A DNA stretch of 64,000 nt from Burkholderiaceae bacterium. Its GTDB lineage: Bacteria; Pseudomonadota; Gammaproteobacteria; Burkholderiales; Burkholderiaceae_C. Shown here piece by piece: positions 27,348-36,904 of the stretch. A program made the translations under genes and the position numbers. Each line of letters opens with the position of its first letter. The first letter of the stretch is position 1. The stretch is from contig CP126124.1 of the NCBI GenBank assembly GCA_030123545.1, positions 2,232,001 through 2,296,000 of the forward strand, written 5' to 3'. Under the pieces are notes generated by a model. That model was not told the DNA's origin and did no database searches. It saw nothing but the letters and a program-made list of their open reading frames with translations.

Positions 27348-28598
27348 ATGGCAAGAGCCATCCCATTGCCGCAGGACGAGCTTCAGCGGCGCCGTCGATT
27401 CTTGCGCCAGGCCGGAGTGCTCGGTGCGATGTCCGCGTTGGGTGGCAGCGCGCTGTCGGCATTTGCGGCCGACCCCGCGACGGTCATGCTGCCGTTTGGC
27501 AACGGCCTGCGGGAAATGGCCACATTCCCGCAGAAGCGCCCGCTCATTCTGCTGACCAGCCGCCCGCCGCAGCTCGAGACGCCTTTCAACGTCTTCAACG
27601 AAAGCATACTGACCCCCAACGATGCATTCTTCGTGCGTTACCACTGGAGCGGGATACCGACTTCGATCGACCCCCAAACCTATCGCCTGCGCATCGGCGG
27701 CAACGTGAATACCCCGCTCGAGTTGTCGCTCGATGACGTGAAGCGCGTGGCCGGCCAGGCTCAGCTTATTGCCGTCACCCAATGCTCCGGCAACAGTCGG
27801 GGCTTCTCGAACCCGCGCGTAGCCGGCGGCCAATCGGGCAATGGCGCGATGGGCAACGCGCGCTGGAGCGGCGTCACCCTCAAATCGGTGCTCGATAAGG
27901 CCGGTGTCAAGGCCGGCAGCGTGCAGGTCAGTTTCAATGGCCTGGATCACCCACCCGTGGGCAACGGACCGGACTTCATCAAGGCGCTGGATATCGACCA
28001 CGCGCTCGATGGCGAAGTGATGCTGGCCTGGCAGATGAACGATGCCGATCTGCCGATGCTGAACGGCTACCCGTTGCGGCTCATCGTGCCGGGCTATTAC
28101 GGCACCTACTGGGTCAAGAACCTGTCCGACATCAACGTGCTGGACAAGCCGTTTTCGGGGTTTTGGATGAACACGGCATACCGGATTCCGGACAATGCAT
28201 GCGCCTGCACCGCGCCCGGTGTGGCAACCAAGATGACGCCGATCAATCGCTACAACGTGCGCTCCTTCATCACCAATCTGAGCGACGGCGCGACGGTTCA
28301 GGCCGGCCGCGCGAACCGGCTGCGCGGCATTGCCTTCGACGGCGGTTATGGCATTACCGGCGTCGAGGTCTCGTCCGACGGCGGCCAGAACTGGCAGTCG
28401 GCCAGGCTGGGGCAAGACCTTGGCAAATACTCGTTCCGCGAATGGACTTCGAGCTTCACGCCGCCGCGCCCGGGAAGCTATGAACTGAAGGTGCGGGCGA
28501 CCAACCGCATCGGGCAGAGCCAGCCCATGGAGGCCTTATGGAATCCAGCCGGCTACATGCGCAACGTCGTTGAAACCACGCGCGTCACCGCAGCCTAA
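27348..28598 (+). CDS. sorA: Sulfite dehydrogenase, molybdopterin subunit (SorA/SoxC-like)
   Basis: Periplasmic molybdenum enzyme oxidising sulfite to sulfate and passing electrons to a cytochrome c. The 416-aa protein begins with a Tat-type signal (RRRRFLRQAGVLGAMSALGGSALSAFA). The molybdopterin domain carries the metal-binding C146 in AVTQCSGNSRG, followed by GVTLKSVLDKAGVKAG. The substrate-binding region is PLRLIVPGYYGTYWVKNL. A C-terminal Mo-co dimerisation domain (GIAFDGGYGITGVEVSSDGGQNW) completes it. The gene has GAAGGAGAC as ribosome binding site and is followed after 10 bp by a single-haem cytochrome gene, the arrangement of SorAB. SoxC is an alternative, but no other sox gene is present. 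The gap 27196-27347 holds the tail junction of the ABC-F gene and no clear promoter. Confidence 0.88.
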   Translation: MARAIPLPQDELQRRRRFLRQAGVLGAMSALGGSALSAFAADPATVMLPFGNGLREMATFPQKRPLILLTSRPPQLETPFNVFNESILTPNDAFFVRYHWSGIPTSIDPQTYRLRIGGNVNTPLELSLDDVKRVAGQAQLIAVTQCSGNSRGFSNPRVAGGQSGNGAMGNARWSGVTLKSVLDKAGVKAGSVQVSFNGLDHPPVGNGPDFIKALDIDHALDGEVMLAWQMNDADLPMLNGYPLRLIVPGYYGTYWVKNLSDINVLDKPFSGFWMNTAYRIPDNACACTAPGVATKMTPINRYNVRSFITNLSDGATVQAGRANRLRGIAFDGGYGITGVEVSSDGGQNWQSARLGQDLGKYSFREWTSSFTPPRPGSYELKVRATNRIGQSQPMEALWNPAGYMRNVVETTRVTAA

Positions 28599-28608
28599 GG
28601 AGAGCGAG

Positions 28609-28971
28609 ATGCCATTGCGCCATCATTCAGTCAGTGGCGGGCCCCGACTTGGGCGCCTTTTGCGCCTGCTTGCGGTTGTGGGCCTGGTCGGGGTTTCGTC
28701 GGCGGCATTTGCGCTCAGCATTGAATTGCCGCAGGAAACCGCAACGCTTCGCAGCAGCACCCTGCCCGGCTATCAACTGGCCCAGCAGCACTGCCTGATC
28801 TGCCATTCCGCGCAATACCCGGCCACGCAACCGCCGGGCGAGCCGCACAGCTTCTGGGAAGCGGAGGTCAAGAAAATGAAGACGACCTACGGCGCCCAGT
28901 TTCCCGATCAGGACATCCCCGCGATCGCCGACTACCTGACCAAAACCTACGGCGCCGAAGCCGGAAAGTAG
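28609..28971 (+). CDS. sorB: Monohaem cytochrome c subunit of sulfite dehydrogenase (SorB-like)
   Basis: Small periplasmic electron-transfer subunit. The 120-aa protein has a signal peptide (LGRLLRLLAVVGLVGVSSAAFA) and one haem c site, C62-L-I-C65-H66, in QQHCLICHSAQYP. A downstream Met for axial ligation lies in VKKMKTTYG. The C-terminal helix (IPAIADYLTKTYG) is the usual cytochrome c end. AAGGAGAG sits directly ahead of the ATG at 28609. Together with sorA it forms a two-gene unit that would donate electrons to the respiratory chain. Nothing resembling a terminator follows; a decayed ABC-F tail begins three bases after the stop. Confidence 0.87.
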   Translation: MPLRHHSVSGGPRLGRLLRLLAVVGLVGVSSAAFALSIELPQETATLRSSTLPGYQLAQQHCLICHSAQYPATQPPGEPHSFWEAEVKKMKTTYGAQFPDQDIPAIADYLTKTYGAEAGK

Positions 28972-28973
28972 CT

Positions 28974-29258
28974 GGCATCGAGTTGCCGGCGCTCGACGGT
29001 CAGCGGCTGGACCTTTCGCAACAGTTTGCGCAGATCGACCTTCGCCACGAGGTGTGACGGGGACTGTGACTCGCGCGTTTTCGCTCGGCCAGTGACTGAA
29101 GGTCAGGTCACGCTCGGCGTCCGTCTGCCGCAGCGCAGCAAGCACTTGGCGGCCGATCACGTCCGGGCTCACCTCGTCGCACGGAGCTGAACGACGCTCG
29201 GTTTCGCGCTTCAAGTCAGAACAGGTCGAGCACATCGAGCAACGGTTCGAGGCGTGAC
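28974..29258 (+). pseudogene. Two decayed copies of the ABC-F 3' end
   Basis: The 60 bases at 28981-29040 align without large gaps to 27119-27178, the end of the ABC-F gene. They share agttgc-ggcgctcga, ggctggacctttcgca and cagatcga, at roughly four bases in five. A second fragment at 29212-29258 (caggtcgagcacatcgagca) matches the same tail and is even closer to the copy ending at 31482. Neither is an open frame that could be expressed. They lie in the 488-bp gap between sorB and the first Hsp20 gene. The remaining part, 29041-29211 and 29259-29365, shows nothing recognisable. Confidence 0.6.
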
Positions 29259-29365
29259 GCTGCCGCCGCAGCAGCCGGGATCAACTCGTCCTTTCCGCCG
29301 GCCGGCACCGGATCGCCGGCGCAGACCCCTTCTGCCCGTTCATCCAGAAATTGCGTTTCGAGCCA

Positions 29366-29393
29366 CTTGAATCCGCGCGAGCCGCTCCTAAAT
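29366..29393 (+). promoter_or_regulatory. Candidate heat-shock (sigma-32-like) promoter for the Hsp20 genes
   Basis: cttgaat (29366-29372), a 13-bp spacer and tcctaaat (29386-29393) resemble the sigma-32 pattern CTTGAAA-N13-15-CCCCATNT. The -35 box is good and the -10 box weak. It lies 67 bases before the start of an Hsp20 gene, where such a promoter is expected. Confidence 0.35.
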
Positions 29394-29459
29394 CCTCGCT
29401 GGAAGTGCCTCGTGCCTCTTCGGTGCTTCCATCATCTTCAACCGTATGGAGGTTTCGCC

Positions 29460-29894
29460 ATGTATCGATCCTTGTTTCCGCGCGACCTGTTCGCCGAGGT
29501 GGATCGCCTGCAACGCGAAATGCAGCAGGCTTTCGATCTGTCTCCAAGCATCCGAGGGCTGGGCCGGGGCGGTTTCCCGGCCTTGAACGTCGGCGGCACG
29601 CCGCAAACCGTGGAGATTTACGCCTTCGCGCCGGGCATCGACCCGGCCACGCTGGATATCCAGCTAGACCGCGGCCTGCTGACCATTTCCGGCGAGCGAC
29701 CCTCGGCGCTGCCCGACGATGCGTCTGCGACCGTCCATATCAACGAGCGCTTCGCAGGCAGCTTCCGCCGCATGCTGACGCTGCCCGAAGATGCTGATCC
29801 GGACGCGATCAAGGCCGACTACCGTGACGGCATCGTCCACATCACCGTCCAGCGGCGCGCCTCGTCCCAGCCACGCCGCATCACCATCCAATGA
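29460..29894 (+). CDS. Hsp20-family small heat-shock protein (first copy)
   Basis: ATP-independent chaperone that holds unfolding proteins in oligomers. The 144-aa protein has a short N-terminal arm (MYRSLFPRDLFAEVDRLQREM), then an alpha-crystallin domain (about 45-140) with GTPQTVEIYAFAPGIDPATLDIQLDRGLLTISGER and the conserved A-x-x-x-x-G-V/I motif as KADYRDGIVHITV near the C-terminus. It ends RRITIQ, close to the IXI tail that bridges subunits. ATG 29460 has GGAGGT ten bases upstream, an excellent site. The next Hsp20 gene starts 15 bp after the stop, so the two form an operon. A sigma-32-like promoter is likely upstream. Confidence 0.93.
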   Translation: MYRSLFPRDLFAEVDRLQREMQQAFDLSPSIRGLGRGGFPALNVGGTPQTVEIYAFAPGIDPATLDIQLDRGLLTISGERPSALPDDASATVHINERFAGSFRRMLTLPEDADPDAIKADYRDGIVHITVQRRASSQPRRITIQ

Positions 29895-29909
29895 GCAAAG
29901 GAGAGCGAG

Positions 29910-30314
29910 ATGAACGAAATCGATACAGCCGTTGCGCGCGCGCCCTCCAAGAGCGCTCCCCAAAGCCCGGCGGACTATGTCGAAGCCGCACTGACCCCTC
30001 CAGTGGACGTCGTCGAGGACGGCAGCGGCATCACGCTCTATGCCGACCTGCCCGGCGTGCCCAAGGACAACCTGCACGTGCGCGTGGAGTCCGACACGCT
30101 AACGATAGAGGCCGAGTCGGGCCTGAGCGTGCCTGAAGGGCTCCAGTCCAGCCATACGGAGGTCGCCCTGGCCCGCTTCCGCCGCGTCTTCACGCTGAGC
30201 AAGGAACTGGACACCGAAAAGGTGTCAGCCGAGTTCAAGCACGGCGTGCTGAAGTTGCATATCCCGAAGGTGGAACAGGCCAAGCCGCGACGCATCGAGG
30301 TCAAGACGGGTTAG
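29910..30314 (+). CDS. Hsp20-family small heat-shock protein (second copy)
   Basis: A 134-aa small heat-shock protein that differs clearly from its neighbour. The alpha-crystallin domain starts at about residue 28 (LTPPVDVVEDGSGITLYADLPGVPKDNLHVRVESDTLTIEAE) and ends with VSAEFKHGVLKLHIPKVEQAKPRRIEVKTG, including the A-x-x-x-x-G-V-L signature and an IEV tail motif. AAAGGAGAG precedes the ATG. Paired Hsp20 proteins often form mixed oligomers or have different client ranges; that is inference here. A GC-rich hairpin (30327-30364) follows the stop and probably ends the transcript. Confidence 0.93.
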   Translation: MNEIDTAVARAPSKSAPQSPADYVEAALTPPVDVVEDGSGITLYADLPGVPKDNLHVRVESDTLTIEAESGLSVPEGLQSSHTEVALARFRRVFTLSKELDTEKVSAEFKHGVLKLHIPKVEQAKPRRIEVKTG

Positions 30315-30326
30315 CGCCAGCCAATG

Positions 30327-30364
30327 CACGCCTTCCCCGGCCAGCCTGGCCCGGGGAAAGCGTG
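30327..30364 (+). terminator. Hairpin after the Hsp20 pair
   Basis: CACGC plus TTCCCCGG (30327-30340) pair with CCGGGGAA plus GCGTG (30351-30364), with one mismatch and a 10-nt loop. There is no run of T after it, so it may be a weak or bidirectional terminator between convergent units. The rest of 30315-30477 holds no gene that I can support. Confidence 0.5.
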
Positions 30365-30477
30365 GTGTGCATCGAATATGGCCACTGCCTGCAGGTTGAC
30401 AGCTTGTCGGCCGTTGGATCGGCGTTTGAGCGCCACGCAACGACAGGAGCATCGCGGCGGGCGCTCTGTCCCTGCCT

Positions 30478-30717
30478 TCAATGAATCGCCGCCGCCCCGA
30501 TGGTCGCCCACAAATCCACTTTCGCTTTCGCCAGAACGCGTAACCGATCGCGCACATCCCTAGAGCGGTGCCGGTTGCTCCCGAGGGAGATTCGGCCCTT
30601 GAACTCGTCCTTCTCGAAGAGATCGGCGTGACCGAAAACGCGGGCGCCGGCCCTTTGGACTTTGATCGCGATGGAGACGCCGCGGTAGATGACCGCGTCT
30701 GAGGAGGTTGACTGCAT
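30478..30717 (-). CDS. Small conserved-looking protein, function unknown
   Basis: A 79-aa soluble protein that I do not recognise. It has an alternating pattern YRGVSIAIKVQRAGARVFGHADLFEKDEFKGRISLGS that suggests a small beta sheet, then a basic helix (RDRLRVLAKAKVDLWATIGAA). The gene is supported by a near-ideal ribosome binding site: GGAGG lies six bases before the ATG and overlaps the stop codon of the upstream 107-aa gene. The two are therefore a coupled pair on the minus strand, pointing towards the Hsp20 genes. A stress-related role is suggested only by its neighbours. Confidence 0.65.
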   Translation of the reverse strand: MQSTSSDAVIYRGVSIAIKVQRAGARVFGHADLFEKDEFKGRISLGSNRHRSRDVRDRLRVLAKAKVDLWATIGAAAIH

Positions 30718-30720
30718 CTT

Positions 30721-31044
30721 TCACCTCCATCCCGTCGCTCGACGCGCATTGATTGCCGCAGTTAGCTTCTCTTTCCACCAAGGTGCGCATGCGGGCTGCG
30801 TTGAAGGTACGTCTGCGGCAGGGGGCGAAAACTTCGCCAGTTCTTCCCGGCCTTTTTCCGTAATCGCGAGCACCTGGGCCGCATCAGCCGTGCCCGAAAA
30901 CGTCAGCGGATTTGCCGGTGCCGGCGTAAGCGCGATCACCAGACCCGCAGCGCGCAGAAGCTTGACCTTGTCGATCTCCTCTGGAGTATGGACGGTGACC
31001 GGCAATGACGAGCCGGCAAGCTGTCTTAGCATGTCCATGGCCAT
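30721..31044 (-). CDS. Small protein of unknown function, first gene of a two-gene unit
   Basis: A 107-aa protein without a recognised domain. The N-terminal half (MAMDMLRQLAGSSLPVTVHTPEEIDKVKLLRAAGLVIALTPAPAN) looks like a small alpha/beta or winged-helix fold, followed by DAAQVLAITEKGREELAK, which resembles the last helix of a winged-helix domain (typical text is LTEKGREEL). A Pro-rich stretch and a basic helix end it. AAAGGAGGAT lies eight bases ahead of the ATG at 31044. A small DNA-binding regulator of the stress cassette is a reasonable guess; it is not established. Confidence 0.65.
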   Translation of the reverse strand: MAMDMLRQLAGSSLPVTVHTPEEIDKVKLLRAAGLVIALTPAPANPLTFSGTADAAQVLAITEKGREELAKFSPPAADVPSTQPACAPWWKEKLTAAINARRATGWR

Positions 31045-31302
31045 TTTGGGATCCTCCTTTCACGGTGACCAAAGATTGCGAAAGAAAAATAGCCGCTAGA
31101 AATCGGACATCAAGAAGCTAGAAACGGTTCGACAAAAATGTAGCGTTTTGTTGCGATGCTCATCCGCCAAGGACTTGAGCGTGAAACCATAGGCCCGCAC
31201 GACCTTCCGAGCGGCTGTAAAACTGCGTCGCGCTTGAGCGCAATCATGTGTAATGCATAGGCGATGCGCTCCAGGGCCGCGTCCGCCAGCATAGGTCCGC
31301 CC
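31045..31302. other. Gene-poor gap, possible decayed frame on the minus strand
   Basis: This stretch is AT-richer than its surroundings close to the 31044 start, as expected for a promoter. On the minus strand, two frames carry protein-like text that would join only through a frameshift: ERIAYALHMIALKRD near 31260-31215 and ARRSFTAARKVVRAYGF near 31220-31170. This could be a dead gene, but no family is recognised. Confidence 0.25.
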
Positions 31303-31482
31303 GCTGGTTGGCCGCGCGGGGCCTGGTGACGCCGTTCGGCGGCGACCTCGGCGACTAGCAACGCTGGCCGCTCGGAAGCGCCGGGTGCCTGAAGGCGGGC
31401 GGCGACGAGTGGCAGGCGCCCTGGGATCGGCGACTGGACCTATCGCGGCAGGTCGAGCAGATCGAGCGACGGTCCGAGGCGG
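31303..31482 (+). pseudogene. Decayed copy of the ABC-F 3' end with internal deletion
   Basis: Bases 31303-31376 align to 26715-26788 of the ABC-F gene (shared text includes tgacgccgttcg and ggcgacctcg). Bases 31387-31468 align to 27098-27179 (shared tgaaggcgg, cggcgacgagt, tcgagcagatcgagc). About 300 bases between the blocks are deleted. The Tyr codon of the DDYQRW block has become tag, a stop. The copy sits in the 571-bp gap before the third Hsp20-like gene. Bases 31483-31615 show nothing recognisable. Confidence 0.7.
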
Positions 31483-31615
31483 GATCCGGATCCGTTGAAG
31501 AGCCTGGCGGGTCACTTGAAACCTTCCGGTTCGCGCCGGAGAATGGAGTCGATGAACGTCTTGGCGCGGCCTTGCCGGCCGCTGTCTCCCCCGCTCCCGC
31601 CCGCGCGCATCCGCC

Positions 31616-32025
31616 ATGCCGAATCGAGATGACCCGCACGGCTGGGTCTGGTCGCAGGCCTGGAGCCTGATGGAGCAGGCCGAGCGGCTGCAGCGCCAGT
31701 TCTTTCGGCTGAGCACCCAGGCCCGGCCCGCATGGGAGCCACCGGTCGACCTGTTCGAGGACGAGCGCGAGATCGTGATCGTGGTCGCGATGCCGGGCGT
31801 GCCACCGGACAGCGTCCAGGTCGTCAGCGAGCCCGACGCGCTGGTCGTGCGCGGCACGCGGCCATTGCCGCTGGCCGGCGGCAAGCACCGGCTGCGCCAG
31901 CTCGAGATTCCCTACGGCGCGTTCGAGCGTCGCATCGTGCTGCCGGCGGAACGCTTCGAGGTCGGTCCGCCCGAGCTGTCGCAAGGCTGCCTCGTGTTGA
32001 AGGTTCGCAAGCTGGGCGTGGGGCG

Positions 32026-32029
<4 letters not shown>
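31616..32029 (+). CDS. Hsp20/alpha-crystallin-domain protein coupled to lon
   Basis: A 137-aa Hsp20-like protein. After an N-terminal helix (WSQAWSLMEQAERLQRQFFRL) comes an alpha-crystallin domain: PPVDLFEDEREIVIVVAMPGVPPDSVQVVSEPDALVVRGTR, then EIPYGAFERRIVLPAERFEVGPPELSQGCLVLKVRKL. The usual A-x-x-x-x-G motif is replaced by ELSQGCLVLKV, and the C-terminal IXI extension is missing. It may therefore act as an adaptor or a dimer rather than a large oligomer. Its stop overlaps the lon start (ATGA at 32026), so chaperone and protease are made in a fixed ratio. This coupling suggests that it hands substrates to Lon; that is an inference. Confidence 0.85.
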
Positions 32030-34452
<2,423 letters not shown>

Positions 34453-34462
34453 GCGCATGAAT

Positions 34463-34512
34463 TCTGGTAGGACCTGCGGGGATCGAACCCACGACAAACG
34501 GATTAAAAGTCC
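34463..34512 (-). repeat. attL: displaced 3' half of tRNA-Lys
   Basis: This 50-bp copy is identical to 46777-46826. It runs from the anticodon loop (ttaaaagtcc) through the T arm to CCA. It no longer continues into a tRNA 5' half: the next bases are aaaaaacggg. It marks the left end of the element. Confidence 0.93.
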
Positions 34513-34542
34513 AAAAAACGGGATTTTTGCGGACCTTCGCGA

Positions 34543-34671
34543 ACTGTCACCAGAATTCAGAGTTACCTTTAAGTGATTGATTTAGCTATGTATTAGTCAC
34601 TTTTGAAATTCGCTTTAGTCCGTTGGCGTACAATTCCATCCGCGCCAAAACTGTCACCAGACTGTCACCAG
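34543..34671 (+). promoter_or_regulatory. Integrase arm-type repeats, left end
   Basis: actgtcaccag occurs at 34543-34553, 34650-34660 and 34661-34671; the last two are adjacent with an 11-bp period. The core actgtcacc recurs as an 11-bp-spaced pair at the right end (46692, 46703). This is the arrangement expected of integrase arm-binding sites. The region also holds the integrase promoter, within an AT-rich stretch at 34560-34620. Confidence 0.6.
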
Positions 34672-34692
34672 ACGGCAAACGGACTAAGGACG

Positions 34693-36000
34693 ATGAACAC
34701 GAAAACCACCCCCGGCCAGGTCATCAACGGGCTGCCCCCCGGCAAGTTTGCGAACCTCGGGAAAGTCATCCCGAGCGGGTCGCTCGAAGCCCGCCGGCTG
34801 GCAACTGACGCGGTAGTCTTCTACTGGCGGGTCACCATCGGCGGCCGAACTGTTCGCGTTGCCATCGGGAACTATGACCCCAGCGCGGCGCCGAAGAGCC
34901 TGCAGCCGACCGCCAAGGGCTACTCGGTCCACGCGGCCAACCGCGCCGCCGAAGGACTGGCGCAGAAGCACCACGCGAACCGGGACGCTGGCGGCTACCC
35001 CGCCCTGGTCGCAGCCGAAGACGAAGCCCGGCGCAAGGCCACCGCCGCGAAGGTCGAGGCGGAACGGTACACCCTCGACCGCCTGCTAGATCACTACTGC
35101 GACCACCTGGAAACGCTGGGCCGCGTCGCGCACAAGGACGCGCGCAGCATCTTCAAGCGGCACGTCAAGGAGCCATGGCCCGAGGTCGCAGCCCTGCCGG
35201 CGAATCAGGTGACGGGCGAGCAGATCGCGGACATGATGCGCCGCGCGCTGGAACTGGGCAAAGGCCGCACCGCGAACAAGCTGCGCAGCTACGTGCGCGC
35301 TGCCTATCAAACCGCGCGGGCTGCACGCTCGAAACCCAGCATCCCCCTGCACTTCAAGGGCTACGGCGTCACGCACAATCCCGCGGCTGACACTGAACCC
35401 GACGAAAGCCAAAACAAAGCCGACAAGCGACCACTGAGCGCCGCCGAGCTGCGCACCTACTGGCACGCGATCAAGGCCGCGCCGGGGTTCCGTGGCGCCG
35501 TGCTGCGCCTGCACCTGCTGACAGGCGGGCAGCGCATCGAACAGCTTGTAAACCTGCTGACCGCCGATATCACCGTCATCAACGAGACGCAGTACTCGGC
35601 GATGACGCTGCACGATGGCAAGGGGCGGCCCGGCAAGGCGCCACGTCCGCATACCGTGCCGCTGACCCCGCGCGCCGCTGCCGCGCTGCTCGAATGCAAG
35701 CCCCGCGGCAAGTTCGCCCTGTCAACGGACGGAGAGACGCACCTGTCGGCGATCACTATGAGCGCGTGGGCCGTGGAGGCCGCAGCCGATATCCCCGAAT
35801 TCCAAACGAAGCGCATCCGCTCGGGAGTTGAAACGCTACTCGCCAGCATGGGCGTGCCGTCAGAGATTCGCGGCCGGCTGCAGTCCCATGGCATCGGCGG
35901 GGTACAGGCCCGCCATTACGACGGCCACGATTACATGCGCGAGAAACGCGACGCGCTGGACAAGCTGGAACGGGCGCTGACCGCGAAAGGCGCGCCGTAG
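34693..36000 (+). CDS. int: Tyrosine-recombinase integrase
   Basis: Site-specific recombinase for insertion into and excision from tRNA-Lys. The 435-aa protein has an N-terminal arm-binding DUF4102-like domain (GKFANLGKVIPSGSLEARRL ... RVAIGNYD), a core-binding helical domain (YTLDRLLDHYCDHLETLGRVAHKDARSIFKRH) and the catalytic domain. The latter has Arg in LTGGQRIEQLVNL, His in RPHTVPLT, then KRIRSGVETLL, the His of LQSHGIGG and the nucleophile Tyr in RHYDGHDYMREKR. The order is that of P4-like integrases. ATG 34693 is preferred because upstream codons run into the arm repeats. A strong terminator follows at 36038. Confidence 0.93.
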   Translation: MNTKTTPGQVINGLPPGKFANLGKVIPSGSLEARRLATDAVVFYWRVTIGGRTVRVAIGNYDPSAAPKSLQPTAKGYSVHAANRAAEGLAQKHHANRDAGGYPALVAAEDEARRKATAAKVEAERYTLDRLLDHYCDHLETLGRVAHKDARSIFKRHVKEPWPEVAALPANQVTGEQIADMMRRALELGKGRTANKLRSYVRAAYQTARAARSKPSIPLHFKGYGVTHNPAADTEPDESQNKADKRPLSAAELRTYWHAIKAAPGFRGAVLRLHLLTGGQRIEQLVNLLTADITVINETQYSAMTLHDGKGRPGKAPRPHTVPLTPRAAAALLECKPRGKFALSTDGETHLSAITMSAWAVEAAADIPEFQTKRIRSGVETLLASMGVPSEIRGRLQSHGIGGVQARHYDGHDYMREKRDALDKLERALTAKGAP

Positions 36001-36037
36001 GCGTTGAAGCCTCCCGGTCAACTTCCAGCCCCTGGCA

Positions 36038-36091
36038 GCAAAACGATACTTTCACTCGCAGCGTTAATGCGGGTGAAAGTATCGTTTTTGC
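36038..36091 (+). terminator. Terminator after the integrase gene
   Basis: A 16-bp perfect stem (aaaacgatactttcac 36040-36055, gtgaaagtatcgtttt 36073-36088) is followed by ttgcttt. It is strong and works in both orientations. Confidence 0.85.
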
Positions 36092-36201
36092 TTTATTACG
36101 GCGAGTATAGGTAGCGCACCGCGGAAGTTTAACGGTAGAGATTTTTAATCGACGGGCTGTGATACTCCGGGCATGTTCGCCACCTTACGAGGATGTAGGC
36201 A

Positions 36202-36450
36202 ATGCCCTTTAATCTGATCCGCCTCCCCGAGGTTATCCGCCGCACCTGCAAAGGCCGCACGTCGGTATACGACGACATGACGGCCGGCATCTTCCCGAAA
36301 CCCGTCAAGGTCGGCCGGCGCGCGGTCGCATGGCCCGATCATGAGGTTGATGCCCTGATCGCCGCCCGAGTGAGCGGCGCCAGTGAAAACCAGCTCCGCA
36401 CACTGGTGCAGCGACTCGCCGCCGACCGCGCGGCACTGGCATGCGCCTAG
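36202..36450 (+). CDS. AlpA-like DNA-binding regulator/excisionase
   Basis: An 82-aa protein with the AlpA-type winged helix: FNLIRLPEVIRRTCKGRTSVYDDMTAGIFPKPVKVGRRAVAWPDHEVDALIAARV. Such proteins in P4-like elements activate integrase expression or act as recombination directionality factors. The gene follows the integrase terminator by 110 bp and is transcribed separately. GAGGATG upstream is a modest ribosome binding site. Its stop codon ctag overlaps the stop of the convergent minus-strand gene, sharing four bases. The short tail past residue 55 is helical and not typical of AlpA. Confidence 0.85.
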   Translation: MPFNLIRLPEVIRRTCKGRTSVYDDMTAGIFPKPVKVGRRAVAWPDHEVDALIAARVSGASENQLRTLVQRLAADRAALACA

Positions 36451-36731
36451 TCCGGGATGCGTTCCAGGTGCCCGAAGATGCTTGCGGCGTCCCTGAGCCC
36501 ATCGGCGGCCGACATGAACGCGCTGTCCGAGATGCCGTGTTCGCGGCGGTAGAACGCGATGCACTCGTCGAGAACCTGCTGCGGCTGCGACGACTTTCCG
36601 TGCGACTTGGCAAAGCGCCCGAGCACGCTGGAGCACATCTGCTGCACCGCGGCAAGCATCAATGCGGCGTGACTGTGAGACTGCGCCAGGGTTTGGCTCA
36701 GTGCGGTGATTTCGTTGTGAGTGACAGGCAT
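36447..36731 (-). CDS. Small helical protein of the element, function unknown
   Basis: A 94-aa soluble helical protein: THNEITALSQTLAQSHSHAALMLAAVQQMCSSVLGRFAKSHGKSS, then a second helical part, QQVLDECIAFYRREHGISDSAF. No family is recognised. AGAGGG lies seven bases before the ATG. It is one of only two minus-strand genes in the element, opposite to the replication module, and its start faces the repeat-rich control region ahead of the Mor-like gene. That placement is typical of a repressor or an anti-activator, but no helix-turn-helix is obvious. Confidence 0.6.
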   Translation of the reverse strand: MPVTHNEITALSQTLAQSHSHAALMLAAVQQMCSSVLGRFAKSHGKSSQPQQVLDECIAFYRREHGISDSAFMSAADGLRDAASIFGHLERIPD

Positions 36732-36847
36732 GGCGTTCCCTCTTTCAGTTTATTGCCGATCAAATTTGAACGGCGGCGCAGTGTGCGAGATGAAACGCAA
36801 TAAGGCAAGCCGCTAAACGCATATCCCCGACGTTTCTAAAGGTTTTT

Positions 36848-36904
36848 GCAATTGCTTAATTCGCAATTGCTTAATTAACCGCCAATTCAATTCGCATTTG
36901 CATA
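36848..36904. promoter_or_regulatory. AT-rich control region with direct repeats
   Basis: gcaattgcttaatt is repeated at 36848-36861 and 36863-36876 with a 15-bp period, and a looser form (aattcgcatttgc) lies at 36889-36901, touching the Mor-like start. The block is much AT-richer than the rest and separates divergent genes, so it is probably an operator/promoter region. Confidence 0.5.

Noticed and set aside
27348..28971. Assignment as part of a Sox thiosulfate oxidation system
   Set aside because: No soxA, soxB, soxX, soxY or soxZ genes are near; the two-gene layout with a small single-haem cytochrome fits SorAB.
30225..30749. 174-aa minus-strand frame overlapping the Hsp20 end and the 79-aa gene
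   Set aside because: It conflicts with the 79-aa gene that has a near-ideal ribosome binding site, and its text shows no coherent fold.
31096..31884. 262-aa minus-strand frame opposite the third Hsp20-like gene
   Set aside because: Most of it is antisense to the Hsp20-like gene and the ABC-F remnant. Only its last 50 residues look protein-like, and these are noted as a possible decayed frame.
34463..34512. A second tRNA-Lys gene at the left end of the element
   Set aside because: Only the 3' half is present; the sequence beyond the anticodon loop does not fold into a D arm or acceptor stem, so it is an att remnant.
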